A stretch of 64,000 bases of DNA from Anoxybacillus tepidamans PS2 (GTDB lineage Bacteria > Bacillota > Bacilli > Bacillales > Anoxybacillaceae), in NCBI RefSeq assembly GCF_000620165.1, contig NZ_JHVN01000001.1:310001-374000 (forward strand). The letters are read 5' to 3'. This document shows, one piece after another, positions 17,393-25,770 of the stretch (the first letter of the stretch is position 1; every line of letters begins with the position of its first letter). The notes under the pieces were generated by a model, which had not been told where the DNA came from, did not search any database, and saw nothing but the letters and a program-made list of their open reading frames with translations. The translations under genes were made by a program, and so were the position numbers.

Positions 17393-17420
17393 ATTATATA
17401 TTTTTTGACCTAAATGTCTA
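17393..17420 (-). promoter_or_regulatory. Promoter of the gmuBACD-like operon
   Basis: TAGACA (17415-17420) and TATAAT (17393-17398) are 16 bases apart on the minus strand. The -35 box lies in the centre of the large operator palindrome. Confidence 0.7.
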
Positions 17421-17441
17421 TACATTTAAGTCAAAAAATAT
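17398..17441. promoter_or_regulatory. 44-base operator palindrome, probable GmuR site
   Basis: Two 22-base half-sites pair with only two mismatches around the core TGTCTATACA. GntR/HutC regulators bind operators with a central GTNTANAC, which this fits. It spans the -35 box and spacer. Confidence 0.7.
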
Positions 17442-17519
17442 CGACAAATCAGAAAAAGATGACGAAAAAAATGAGCTGCTGTTAGCGCAATCGTTGCTTT
17501 ATCGTCACTTGCCTTGCTA

Positions 17520-18491
17520 TTACTTTTTCTCAGTTGGGTATGCTGGTGCAGAGACAATGAGCTGTAGCGTTCCTTTTACTACAAATGGCTCAAGTGAATG
17601 AGGGATAATGAAATGATCTCCTTTGTTTAAAGCATACGAAGCCGTTTTCGTACCAATCTCGCCCGTTCCGGACAGCACGCTCGCCAACAAAAAATAATCA
17701 ACTGGCTCCACCGTCCATTGCTTTTGAATGTCCCATTTTTGCACGGTAAAATAGTCATTTTCAATAAATGTGGCGATGTTCGCCCCATCTGTTTCTATTA
17801 TTTTCGGCTCGCAAGTAGCGTCAGCATGGGGAACGGCGGTGACGTCAATGGCCTTTTCTAAGTGGAGTTCGCGCTTTCTTCCGTGTCCATCGACGCGGTC
17901 ATAATCATATATTCGATACGTAGTATCAGAGTTTTGCTGGGTTTCTAGCACAAGCGTTCCTTCGCAAAGGGCATGGACCGTACCGCTTGGCACGTAGAAA
18001 AAGTCGCCGGGCTTAATGGGAATTTTGCGAAGCAGTTCTCCCCATTTTCCTTCCCGCATCATCTGCTGCAATTCTTCTTTCGTCCGGGCGCGGTGGCCAT
18101 ATACGAGTTCGGCTCCATCCTTGCAATCAATGATGTACCAGCATTCTGTCTTCCCGAATTCCCCGTTTTCATGCTCTTTGGCATATGCGTCATGCGGATG
18201 CACTTGCACTGACAAATCGGCGTTGGCATCTAAAATTTTTGTCAACAACGGGAATCGGTCAGAGGGGAAGCCGCCAAATAGCTCTCGGTGCTGCTGCCAT
18301 AATTCGCCGAGCGTTTTGCCTTGGAATCGCCCATTTTTCACAACGGTCTGTCCGTGCGGATGCGCAGAAATCGCCCAACATTCCCCCGTCTGGTCGGAGG
18401 GGATTGGGTAACCAAAATGCTCCGCCAACCTCTTTCCTCCCCAAATTCGTTCGTGGAATACCGGCTCAAGAAAAAGCGGTTCTTTCTCCAT
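17520..18491 (-). CDS. manA: Mannose-6-phosphate isomerase, class I
   Basis: This 323-residue zinc enzyme interconverts mannose-6-P and fructose-6-P. The N-terminal PVFHERIWGGKRLAEHFGY is typical of firmicute ManA. Zinc ligands sit in VQVHPHDAYA, GKTECWYI and the later VPSGTVHALCEG. I choose ATG 18491, seven bases after AGGAGG. An immediately preceding ATG (18494) is the alternative, while the longer frame to 18554 would overlap the IIA gene. It is the last gene of the mannose/fructose PTS operon and also supplies the GmuF function missing from the neighbouring gmu-like cluster. Confidence 0.93.
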   Translation of the reverse strand: MEKEPLFLEPVFHERIWGGKRLAEHFGYPIPSDQTGECWAISAHPHGQTVVKNGRFQGKTLGELWQQHRELFGGFPSDRFPLLTKILDANADLSVQVHPHDAYAKEHENGEFGKTECWYIIDCKDGAELVYGHRARTKEELQQMMREGKWGELLRKIPIKPGDFFYVPSGTVHALCEGTLVLETQQNSDTTYRIYDYDRVDGHGRKRELHLEKAIDVTAVPHADATCEPKIIETDGANIATFIENDYFTVQKWDIQKQWTVEPVDYFLLASVLSGTGEIGTKTASYALNKGDHFIIPHSLEPFVVKGTLQLIVSAPAYPTEKK

Positions 18492-18522
18492 CATTTCTCC
18501 TCCTATTCTGTTATTTATTGGT

Positions 18523-18981
18523 TTAAATGATTTGTGCAAACCATTGTACAACATCGTCTACTTTTCTTGCATCTAGTAAACGTTCACGAAAATCGTCATC
18601 CATTAATTTTCTGGATAAGAGTTGAAGAATTCGTAAATGTTCATTCCCTGCTTGTTCTGTAGGAACAGCAATCATAAAAATAAGTTTCGCTTTTTCCCCA
18701 TCAAGACTGTCCCAATCCACACCACTTCTTTTTAATCCGAAAGCGATGCTTGTTCTCTTGACTGCCTCACTCTTTCCGTGCGGAATGGCAATGCCAAAGC
18801 CGATCCCGGTGCTTCCTTCCATTTCTCGCTCATATAAAGCTTTTTTATACATCTCTCTATCCTTTAAAGCCCCTGTCCGATTGAGCATATCAATCATTTC
18901 TTCCATCACTTCATCTTTTGTCGAACCCTGCAAATTCAAATTAATTAGTTCTTTCGTCACTAGTTCTGTCATATTCATCAA
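18523..18981 (-). CDS. PTS fructose/mannose-type subunit IIA
   Basis: This 152-residue IIA domain of the fructose/mannitol family has its active-site His in FGIAIPHGKSEAVK. It follows the PRD regulator by 15 bases and precedes manA, and it completes the separate IIBC protein encoded at the start of the operon. It would feed phosphate to that IIBC. Mannose is the likely sugar because manA follows. The length and layout match free-standing IIA(Fru) proteins. Confidence 0.9.
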   Translation of the reverse strand: MMNMTELVTKELINLNLQGSTKDEVMEEMIDMLNRTGALKDREMYKKALYEREMEGSTGIGFGIAIPHGKSEAVKRTSIAFGLKRSGVDWDSLDGEKAKLIFMIAVPTEQAGNEHLRILQLLSRKLMDDDFRERLLDARKVDDVVQWFAQII

Positions 18982-18996
18982 TATTCGACTCCTTTT

Positions 18997-20958
18997 CTAT
19001 AAACATTGATAGAAATCGCCAACAGTTGGTGATACGTTCAGTTTCTTCAGCGTATCTTCATCTTCTGACAAATTAGCAAGCTCATGAAATAATTTCTTAA
19101 TCTGTTCGTTTTCTTGAAGTCGCTGGGCGATCATCAATACAAGGTTTACCTTTTCTCCGCCCCAATCAATGGGTGTACGCAACCTTGCGACAGCAATAAC
19201 CGTCTCCTTGATTAATTGCATTTCGCCGTGGGGAATCGCCATTCCGCCGCCAATGTAAGTGGATGACACGCGCTCCCGGTTTTTAGCGCTTTGTTCATAG
19301 CCTTGTTCCACATAGCCGCGGTCATAAAGATTTTTTGCTAAATAGCTAATAACCTCAAATCGATCTGTTAGTGCTAAATCCAGAAAAATAAGATCCCGAT
19401 CCATAAATTGTTTGATCGTCTCATATGGCTGGCCCGTTTTTTTCGGCCGTATTTGCATATGAAATAAAAAATCTTTAATGGCTTGCAGTTCATGCTGACG
19501 CATTAGCGGACTCACTGTAATGACGGGAACGGCCGTTTTAGTTATTGGTACGGTACTAATTAAAACATCTGGCTTTTGGGCCTCAATAACGCTGTTTAAC
19601 TTGGAAACGGGGGCGACACCGACCACGTCCACATCTGGAAATACGGTCGAAATCTTTGCTTCGATTAACCTCGACGAGCCTGAACCGGTCGGACAAACAA
19701 TCACGACTCGCTTCCGCCTATGTCGCTCATTTTGCAGCCGTTCTAACGCTGCTTGAATATGCAATACAATATAAGCTACTTCGTCCTCTGGAATAACGAC
19801 ACACGCTCTTCTTTCCATCTCGCCCACGAGAGAAAATACTAACTCAAATGTATAGCGGTACATCTGCTTAATCTCTTTAAGCATCGGATTTACGATTAAA
19901 AAGCCGTTGCGCAAGCGATTTAATGTTGCATGAAGGTGAAGCGTCAGCCCTAACAACAACTCTTTGTCCCTTCGTAGGCGCTCATCGGTCCTGTTACATA
20001 TACTTTCAATTAGAACACTTGCGAGATTTAACGCTTCCTGATCGACTTTATTTAAAAATTGCTCCGTTGCTTCCTTCGTTTGAATTTGATCATAGCGAAC
20101 TCTTGCTCCTAACAAATGCAGCGTTATATATCCGATTTCTGCTTCCGGAATTTTCACCGCAAGCCATGTTGCGACCCGCCCTGCTAATTGTTCCGCTAGA
20201 CGATATTCTTTTTTTGTTTGCAGTTCGTTCAATTCGTTACGATCCATTTGAATGCTGTAACCTTTTTTAATGCGCTTGACCGCAATCGCGATGTGTATCG
20301 TTAAACTAACAACTGCCTGGTCCGTTAACGGAAAATCGAGATGTTTTTCCATTTGACGGATTTCTTTTTCGATCAAGGCGACCTCATAAGGCTGCAAGAC
20401 ATCAGCGATCATATTTAATTGCTGTTCGTTTAAAATATAGTCTAAGCGGTTCACTAGCAGCTCAACTAACCGAGATAATGCCATGCGCCACTCTTTCTCT
20501 TTTCCTTGAATTTTTAATCCTAAATTCGGTTTGCGAATCAGTTTCAAGCCAAAATGGTTTAACCACTCCTCAATTTCTTCAAGATCATGATGAATCGTTG
20601 ACTTACTAATATAAAACTGATCAGCTAGCTGCCGCATGGTGATCGGCCGATCGGCAGTCAATAACCACTTCAGCAAGTGCAACTGGCGATGATTGCTTGA
20701 TAATCCTTCTTCGCTATCGTTTAACAGTTCACGAAAAAGCTGCTTTTTGCTTGCGTCATCCCCTTTTAAAAGCACCCCGATGCTCGGCTTTCTCTCGATG
20801 ACTAAAGAAGGGTATGACCGCAGCCAATCATCTAACACCTTTAAGTCATTGCGCACCGTTTTTTCCGAACATTGCAAATCGTTGGCTAGTGAAGTGACAG
20901 ATACATAATCATTTGTATTTAATAATCGTTTCAAAATTCTTTTATGCCTTGCCAGCAT
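18997..20958 (-). CDS. PRD-containing BglG/MtlR/ManR-type transcriptional activator
   Basis: This 653-residue regulator has two N-terminal HTH domains (near 1-55 and 85-145), PRD1 and PRD2, an EIIB-like domain and a C-terminal EIIA-like domain. PRD histidines are in LTIHIAIAVKRI, YITLHLLGAR, LTLHLHATLNRL and AYIVLHIQAALE. The IIB-like Cys is in VVIVCPTGSGSS and the IIA-like His in GGMAIPHGEM. All are intact, so PTS phosphorylation should tune its activity. I choose ATG 20958, preceded by GGTGGTGA, over the longer frame to 21009. It sits inside the PTS operon it probably activates. Confidence 0.9.
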   Translation of the reverse strand: MLARHKRILKRLLNTNDYVSVTSLANDLQCSEKTVRNDLKVLDDWLRSYPSLVIERKPSIGVLLKGDDASKKQLFRELLNDSEEGLSSNHRQLHLLKWLLTADRPITMRQLADQFYISKSTIHHDLEEIEEWLNHFGLKLIRKPNLGLKIQGKEKEWRMALSRLVELLVNRLDYILNEQQLNMIADVLQPYEVALIEKEIRQMEKHLDFPLTDQAVVSLTIHIAIAVKRIKKGYSIQMDRNELNELQTKKEYRLAEQLAGRVATWLAVKIPEAEIGYITLHLLGARVRYDQIQTKEATEQFLNKVDQEALNLASVLIESICNRTDERLRRDKELLLGLTLHLHATLNRLRNGFLIVNPMLKEIKQMYRYTFELVFSLVGEMERRACVVIPEDEVAYIVLHIQAALERLQNERHRRKRVVIVCPTGSGSSRLIEAKISTVFPDVDVVGVAPVSKLNSVIEAQKPDVLISTVPITKTAVPVITVSPLMRQHELQAIKDFLFHMQIRPKKTGQPYETIKQFMDRDLIFLDLALTDRFEVISYLAKNLYDRGYVEQGYEQSAKNRERVSSTYIGGGMAIPHGEMQLIKETVIAVARLRTPIDWGGEKVNLVLMIAQRLQENEQIKKLFHELANLSEDEDTLKKLNVSPTVGDFYQCL

Positions 20959-20990
20959 TCCTGTCACCACCATTGTGCAAATTGTGAAAT

Positions 20991-21018
20991 AAGGGGGAGA
21001 AGCTGACACTTCCCCCTT
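20991..21018 (-). repeat. Intercistronic stem-loop between IIBC and PRD regulator genes
   Basis: AAGGGGGA (20991-20998) pairs with TCCCCCTT (21011-21018). On the minus strand it is not followed by a T run, so it more likely stabilises or processes the operon RNA than ends it. Confidence 0.5.
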
Positions 21019-21022
21019 TTTC

Positions 21023-22441
21023 TTAATTGTCGGCGTCTACCGGCTTCTTCAATATATTTACTAGTAAAGCAGTCACAATCATTCCGATGATAATCGAAAC
21101 AAAAAACATCAAAACGTGATCGACGGCTTGGAATACAGCGACAATCGGACCCCCATGCGGCACATGATCGGCCACCCTGCTCAGCATGGCAATAACCGCA
21201 CCGACCATCGAGCCGACCATAATGCTTGGAATCACCCGCAGCGGATCGCGTGCTGCAAATGGAATCGCGCCTTCGGTAATCCCGACTAATCCCATCGCAA
21301 GAGCCGCTTTCCCCGCTTCCCGTTCCTCGTTTGTAAATTTCTTTTTGCCTAACAGCGTCGCCAGACCGAGGCCGAGAGGAGGGATGCAGATGGCAACGGC
21401 AATCGGACCCATAATATCAGCATGCCCTTGTGCAATCATCGCAGAGCCGAATAAAAACGCGACTTTATTTACAGGCCCTCCCATATCAAAGGAAATCATC
21501 GCTCCTAAAATCATCGCTAATACAACTTTGCTGGCCCCTTGCATACTGTTGAGCCAGGAAGTGAGTCCTTCCATGATTCCGGCGATCGGCTGTCCGAGTA
21601 TAAAAATAAAGATCGCAGCTACTAAAAGAGAGGAGCACAACGGAATGATTAAGATTGGCATAATCGGCTGAATCACTTGCGGCACGCGGATGCTTTTGAT
21701 GGCTTTCACAATATAACCTGCTAAAAAGCCAGCAATGATTCCGCCAATAAACCCCGCACCCGCTTGGCTGCCGTAAAAGCTTCCATTCGCGGCAATATAT
21801 CCGCCAACCATTCCGGGTGCAAGACCAGGCCGGTCGGCAATGCTTACCGCAATATATCCCGCTAAAATCGGAACCATAAACGTAAAACTTGCGGCCCCAA
21901 CGTTGAAAATATGGTTCCAAATCGACTCTTTAGGGATCACTAATCCTTTAGCCGTCGGCTCCCCGCCAATCGCCAATGAAAGCGCAATTAACAGCCCGCC
22001 GATGACCACGAACGGAATCATGTAAGATACGCCGTTCATTAAATTGCGATAAACAGGATTTTGTTTTTGGCTACGCTCTTTCTTGACTTCCTCAACACTT
22101 TTTAGTTTCATAGCGGCCGTCTGTTCCATGTATACAGGGACTTCATTTTTTTCAAACTGCGCAATTAGCTCTTCAGGGCGCCGAATCCCATCGGTGACGG
22201 ATACTTCTAAAAGGCGCTTCCCATGAAAGCGGCTTTTGTCCACTTGCTTATCCGCGGCAATAATCACACCGTCCGCATTCTTGATATCCTCCGTTGTGAG
22301 TTCGTTTTCCACTCCGATGGAGCCTTGCGTTTCCACTTTTATTGTATGCCCCATTTTCTCCGCCGTTTTTGCTAGCTTCTCTGCCGCCATATACGTATGA
22401 GCGATCCCATTCGGGCATGAGGTAATCGCAACAAGCTTCAT
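21023..22441 (-). CDS. PTS fructose/mannose-type permease, subunit IIBC
   Basis: This 472-residue fusion has an N-terminal IIB domain (1-100, active Cys in AITSCPNGIAHTYMAAE) and a C-terminal IIC domain with about nine membrane segments (GVSYMIPFVVIGG, then FDMGGPVNKVAF and GITEGAIPFAARDP). These mark the fructose-mannitol PTS family. It transports and phosphorylates a hexose. Mannose is favoured because manA ends the same operon, but fructose is possible. The ATG follows GGGGGAGAG. A near-consensus cre site lies 26 bases upstream. Confidence 0.92.
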   Translation of the reverse strand: MKLVAITSCPNGIAHTYMAAEKLAKTAEKMGHTIKVETQGSIGVENELTTEDIKNADGVIIAADKQVDKSRFHGKRLLEVSVTDGIRRPEELIAQFEKNEVPVYMEQTAAMKLKSVEEVKKERSQKQNPVYRNLMNGVSYMIPFVVIGGLLIALSLAIGGEPTAKGLVIPKESIWNHIFNVGAASFTFMVPILAGYIAVSIADRPGLAPGMVGGYIAANGSFYGSQAGAGFIGGIIAGFLAGYIVKAIKSIRVPQVIQPIMPILIIPLCSSLLVAAIFIFILGQPIAGIMEGLTSWLNSMQGASKVVLAMILGAMISFDMGGPVNKVAFLFGSAMIAQGHADIMGPIAVAICIPPLGLGLATLLGKKKFTNEEREAGKAALAMGLVGITEGAIPFAARDPLRVIPSIMVGSMVGAVIAMLSRVADHVPHGGPIVAVFQAVDHVLMFFVSIIIGMIVTALLVNILKKPVDADN

Positions 22442-22853
22442 CGCATCTCTCCCCCTTTATACACGTTGTAAACCTTTTCATCGGCTTCTGATTGTATCTT
22501 AACGTACGATTGTCCTTAAAATAGTACAAATCAATACCACAACTTGCGGTAAAAAATACATCAATGCCCGCCGTTTGCGGGATTAGCGTCAGCTGAAAAT
22601 AAACTTTTTCCACACAGCTTTCTTTTCCTCCTGCCCAATTCGTGTTTATTTATAAAATGCAAGAGACCTCTGATCTCCCAATACCAATACCCGTTCACCT
22701 ATCAAACCAGCAAAACCTTTCCATCTTTTATGTGGATGATTCACCTAGCTTCTTCATTTACAATTTCAAGCAGACGTTGCACCATTGACCTCGGAAAAGT
22801 GCCAACTTCTTTTTATTGCACAAAACCACCATTGAAATTTTTGCCAAAAATAA
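22442..22853. other. Intergenic region upstream of the mannose/fructose PTS operon
   Basis: This stretch of about 410 bases holds the presumed PTS promoter, a cre-like site and no convincing gene. Between about 22745 and 22810 the minus strand encodes a short tail (KEVGTFPRSMVQRLLEIVNE) preceded by a stop, which may be a relic of a lost gene. I could not assign a clear sigma-A promoter. Confidence 0.45.
22467..22480 (-). promoter_or_regulatory. Near-consensus cre site upstream of the mannose/fructose PTS operon
   Basis: TGAAAAGGTTTACA on the minus strand matches the cre consensus except that the central CG reads GG. It lies in the leader just before the IIBC ribosome binding site. Confidence 0.4.
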
Positions 22854-22880
22854 AACGCCCGGTCCAATCGACCGGACGTT
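22854..22880 (-). terminator. Terminator of the asparagine synthetase gene
   Basis: AACG-C-CCGGTC pairs with GACCGG-A-CGTT and on the minus strand runs into TTTTATTTTT. Confidence 0.85.
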
Positions 22881-22887
22881 TGCGTTT

Positions 22888-24735
22888 CTAGGATAACTGA
22901 AATCGTTTCATCCAAAAATGCACTGATAATAATCTCCACAAATGATATTTTCCAAACGGCTTGGCTGGATCGTTCAGCCAGTTTTTGAGCTGCTCCTTCT
23001 CAATCCATATATAAATCGGCGAGTCGTCTGATAATAATATCGATTTAATTTCTTTAAATTTTTCTCTATACCAGATGTCTTCCGGTGTAACAAACCCTTT
23101 CTTATCGATTCTTAAACGAACTTGGTCGTTCATAATTCCTTTCATCGCTTGTCTTAAAAATGGCTTCGTGTAGCCATCGTATACTTTATAGCCTCCCGGA
23201 ATCGAAAGAAGCAATTCGACCAATCGGTAATCGAGATACGGGGTTCTTGCCTCAATGGAGAATGCCATCGAATTTCGATCTTCGTATCTCAATAAAGATT
23301 GCAGCGAGGTGAATATTTCTTGATATAAATATTGCTGGAAGTCTTTTGGTATCTCCCTTTTATTTATATTTTGATATTCTTGCTTTAAAAGCTCTTTAAC
23401 ATCGCTATCTCTTCGGATTTTCAACCCGGAAGCATGGTAGATAATTTTTAACAGCACTTTCCCGATCGATTCTGTGGCAGAAATCAATCCGGTTTGTTTT
23501 AATCTTTTCAACTCATCAATCGCTGTCTTTACATTGCCGGATTTGATTAAATTGGCTATATATACTGAGATATAAGGATGGTATCCGGCCATCGTTTCGT
23601 CCGCGCCTTGCCCATCTAGAAGCACGGTTACGTTGTTTTCTCTCGCAAGCCTCATGACGTTCCACTGCGCGTATATGGAGGTGGATTTGAACGGCTCATC
23701 TTGATGCCAAATTAAGTCTTCTATTTCATCGAATAGATGGTTCATGTCTGGGTATACACGATGACTATCTGCTTCTACTTGCTGGACGATCTTTTCAGCA
23801 AATTCCCATTCATCATACTTTTTGTTTAAAAAGCAGGACGTAAACGTTTTTACTTTATGCTGCGCTCCATCCTGCTTAAGAAGCTCATTCATCACAAGCA
23901 CTAAAGACGAAGAATCCATTCCGCCACTGAGACATGAGCCGACCGGCACATCGCTTCGAAGACGCAGCCGCACCGAGTCGAATAGCAACTCTTTGAATCG
24001 GCTTTGATATTCCGCTAAGTGACCATCTCGCTTCATAGAGCGGTTCAACGGCGGATCATAATACTTCCAAATTTTTAAGCTCGATACGCCCTTGTCTAAG
24101 TTCATGCTCATCGCTTCACTCGGAAGAAGCTGGTTAACGCCTTCGAAAAACGTTTCCCTTTCGATATTGACTTCCCCAAATAAAAGGAATTTGGCCACTT
24201 GCTCGCGACGCGCTCTTCTACTGACAAAATCGTCGACAAGCAGCTGCTTGATTTCCGAGCCGAAAGCAATCGCTTCTCCTTTGACCGCATAATAAAAAGG
24301 TTTTACGCCAAACCGATCCCTAGCGGCAAATAGCCTTCTTTCCAACGTATCAACAATAATAAACGCCCACATTCCATTAAATTTATTTAAGCAGCCTTCA
24401 CCCCATTCATCGTACGCTGCCATGATAACTTCAGTATCTGTCGTGGACATAAAGCGATGACCGCGTTGTTCCAACTCTTTTCTGATCTCGATATAGTTAT
24501 AAACTTCCCCGTTAAATACGATCCAATATCTACCGTTTTTATAACTCATCGGTTGCGCCCCATTATCCGAAAGATCGACGATGGCCAACCGCCTGTGTCC
24601 TAGCCAAAGCTGCCCATTTAAAAACGATTGATGTCCTTCTCCATCGGGCCCTCTATGTTCAATAATGTCCGTCATTTTTTTTATGGTCGCAAACGGAATA
24701 GGATTTTTAGAAAATATAGCTGCTATGCCGCACAT
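22888..24735 (-). CDS. asnB: Asparagine synthase (glutamine-hydrolysing)
   Basis: This 615-residue two-domain enzyme makes asparagine from aspartate, ATP and glutamine. The N-terminal glutaminase begins MCGIAAIF, so Cys2 becomes the nucleophile after Met removal. This fixes the start at ATG 24735, five bases after AGGAGG. The C-terminal synthetase domain has the PP-loop SGGMDSSSLV and the later HQDEPF segment. Its length resembles the B. subtilis AsnO type, but the paralogue cannot be fixed by eye. It is a single-gene unit flanked by gene-poor DNA, with no T-box visible upstream. Confidence 0.92.
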   Translation of the reverse strand: MCGIAAIFSKNPIPFATIKKMTDIIEHRGPDGEGHQSFLNGQLWLGHRRLAIVDLSDNGAQPMSYKNGRYWIVFNGEVYNYIEIRKELEQRGHRFMSTTDTEVIMAAYDEWGEGCLNKFNGMWAFIIVDTLERRLFAARDRFGVKPFYYAVKGEAIAFGSEIKQLLVDDFVSRRARREQVAKFLLFGEVNIERETFFEGVNQLLPSEAMSMNLDKGVSSLKIWKYYDPPLNRSMKRDGHLAEYQSRFKELLFDSVRLRLRSDVPVGSCLSGGMDSSSLVLVMNELLKQDGAQHKVKTFTSCFLNKKYDEWEFAEKIVQQVEADSHRVYPDMNHLFDEIEDLIWHQDEPFKSTSIYAQWNVMRLARENNVTVLLDGQGADETMAGYHPYISVYIANLIKSGNVKTAIDELKRLKQTGLISATESIGKVLLKIIYHASGLKIRRDSDVKELLKQEYQNINKREIPKDFQQYLYQEIFTSLQSLLRYEDRNSMAFSIEARTPYLDYRLVELLLSIPGGYKVYDGYTKPFLRQAMKGIMNDQVRLRIDKKGFVTPEDIWYREKFKEIKSILLSDDSPIYIWIEKEQLKNWLNDPAKPFGKYHLWRLLSVHFWMKRFQLS

Positions 24736-25022
24736 AACAACCTCCTGCACCCTTCATTAAAGTGTATTTAACTCTGCTATTAGCATATAGAGGGACAAGC
24801 GTTGTTGCATTAAAACTGTATAAAAAATTTAAGAGTGATTTCAAATCTTTGTATAATAATATTAACCTTTGTAAAGCCATGATGATTTATACATGTTCCC
24901 CCAAAAGCACATACGAATTAACAAGTATTTTCTAGAAGCCTTGAGAAACCATTTTATTTTCAAAAAGCAGCAGTGCCAATGTACATACAAAACATGTTAG
25001 CAGATCGAGAGGAGAAATGATG

Positions 25023-25712
25023 ATGACTTCCCCATACGTTCACAAGCTTATACAACAGTTGCGCGCCCATCATAACCAAACCAACGCCGAATCAATGAAA
25101 AAATATATGCGTGATCAGTTTGAGTTTATCGGAATTAAGACACCAAAAAGAAGAGAGTTGCTGAAGGAGTTTATCACCGAGCATGGCTTGCCGCCGTTTG
25201 CCGAGCTGCCAGAAGTCGTTCGCGAACTTTGGGAGCTGCCGGAGCGCGAATTTCAATATATTGCGCTTACTTTTCTCGAAAAAGCAAGAAAAAAGCTGAC
25301 AACAGATGATATTCCGTTCATCGAAGAACTAATCGTCAACAAATCATGGTGGGACACAGTCGATTTGCTTGCCGCCAACATCGTTGGCACCATTTTGCAA
25401 AACTATCAAGATTGCATTCCGGTTTATGCGGAAAAGTGGATACAATCGGATCATATATGGCTGCAACGGACGGCGCTTTTGTTTCAGCTGAAGTATAAGC
25501 ACGAAACGGACGAGGAATTGCTGTATCATTTGATTCGCCAATGCCGACATTCGAAAGAATTTTTTATTCAAAAAGCAATTGGCTGGGCGCTGAGGGAATA
25601 TTCAAAGACAAGCCCGGCAAGCGTCGAGCGATTTGTCGAAAGCGAGCATTTAGCACCATTAAGCAGACGCGAGGCGTTAAAAGTCATTCAACGGCAGGTG
25701 CAACGAGGATGA
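25023..25712 (+). CDS. AlkD-like DNA alkylation repair glycosylase
   Basis: This protein of about 229 residues is built of HEAT-like helical repeats. SWWDTVDLLAANIVG holds the WDxVD signature of AlkD/AlkC enzymes, whose Trp and Asp help excise N3- and N7-alkylpurines. Another conserved piece is FIQKAIGWALREYSK near the C-terminus. Three ATGs in a row (25017, 25020, 25023) follow AGGAG. The third gives the best spacing of eight. It is a lone plus-strand gene ended by a strong hairpin. Confidence 0.9.
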   Translation: MTSPYVHKLIQQLRAHHNQTNAESMKKYMRDQFEFIGIKTPKRRELLKEFITEHGLPPFAELPEVVRELWELPEREFQYIALTFLEKARKKLTTDDIPFIEELIVNKSWWDTVDLLAANIVGTILQNYQDCIPVYAEKWIQSDHIWLQRTALLFQLKYKHETDEELLYHLIRQCRHSKEFFIQKAIGWALREYSKTSPASVERFVESEHLAPLSRREALKVIQRQVQRG

Positions 25713-25731
25713 CAGAAAGGGATGCAGCCAT

Positions 25732-25770
25732 AAAAAAGAGCCTATCACTTACGGTGATAGACTTTTTTTA
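25732..25770. terminator. Bidirectional terminator between alkD-like and EAL genes
   Basis: CTATCAC (25742-25748) pairs with GTGATAG (25754-25760). A T run follows on the plus strand, and the A tract at 25732-25737 serves the minus strand. Confidence 0.85.

Noticed and set aside
22248-22613. 121-codon minus-strand frame overlapping the start of the PTS IIBC gene
   Set aside because: Its second half is an out-of-frame copy of IIBC, and the AGGAGG upstream is too far from its GTG start.
24736-25016. T-box or other riboswitch upstream of asparagine synthetase
   Set aside because: I found no T-box sequence (TGGNACCGCG-like) or matching antiterminator/terminator pair.
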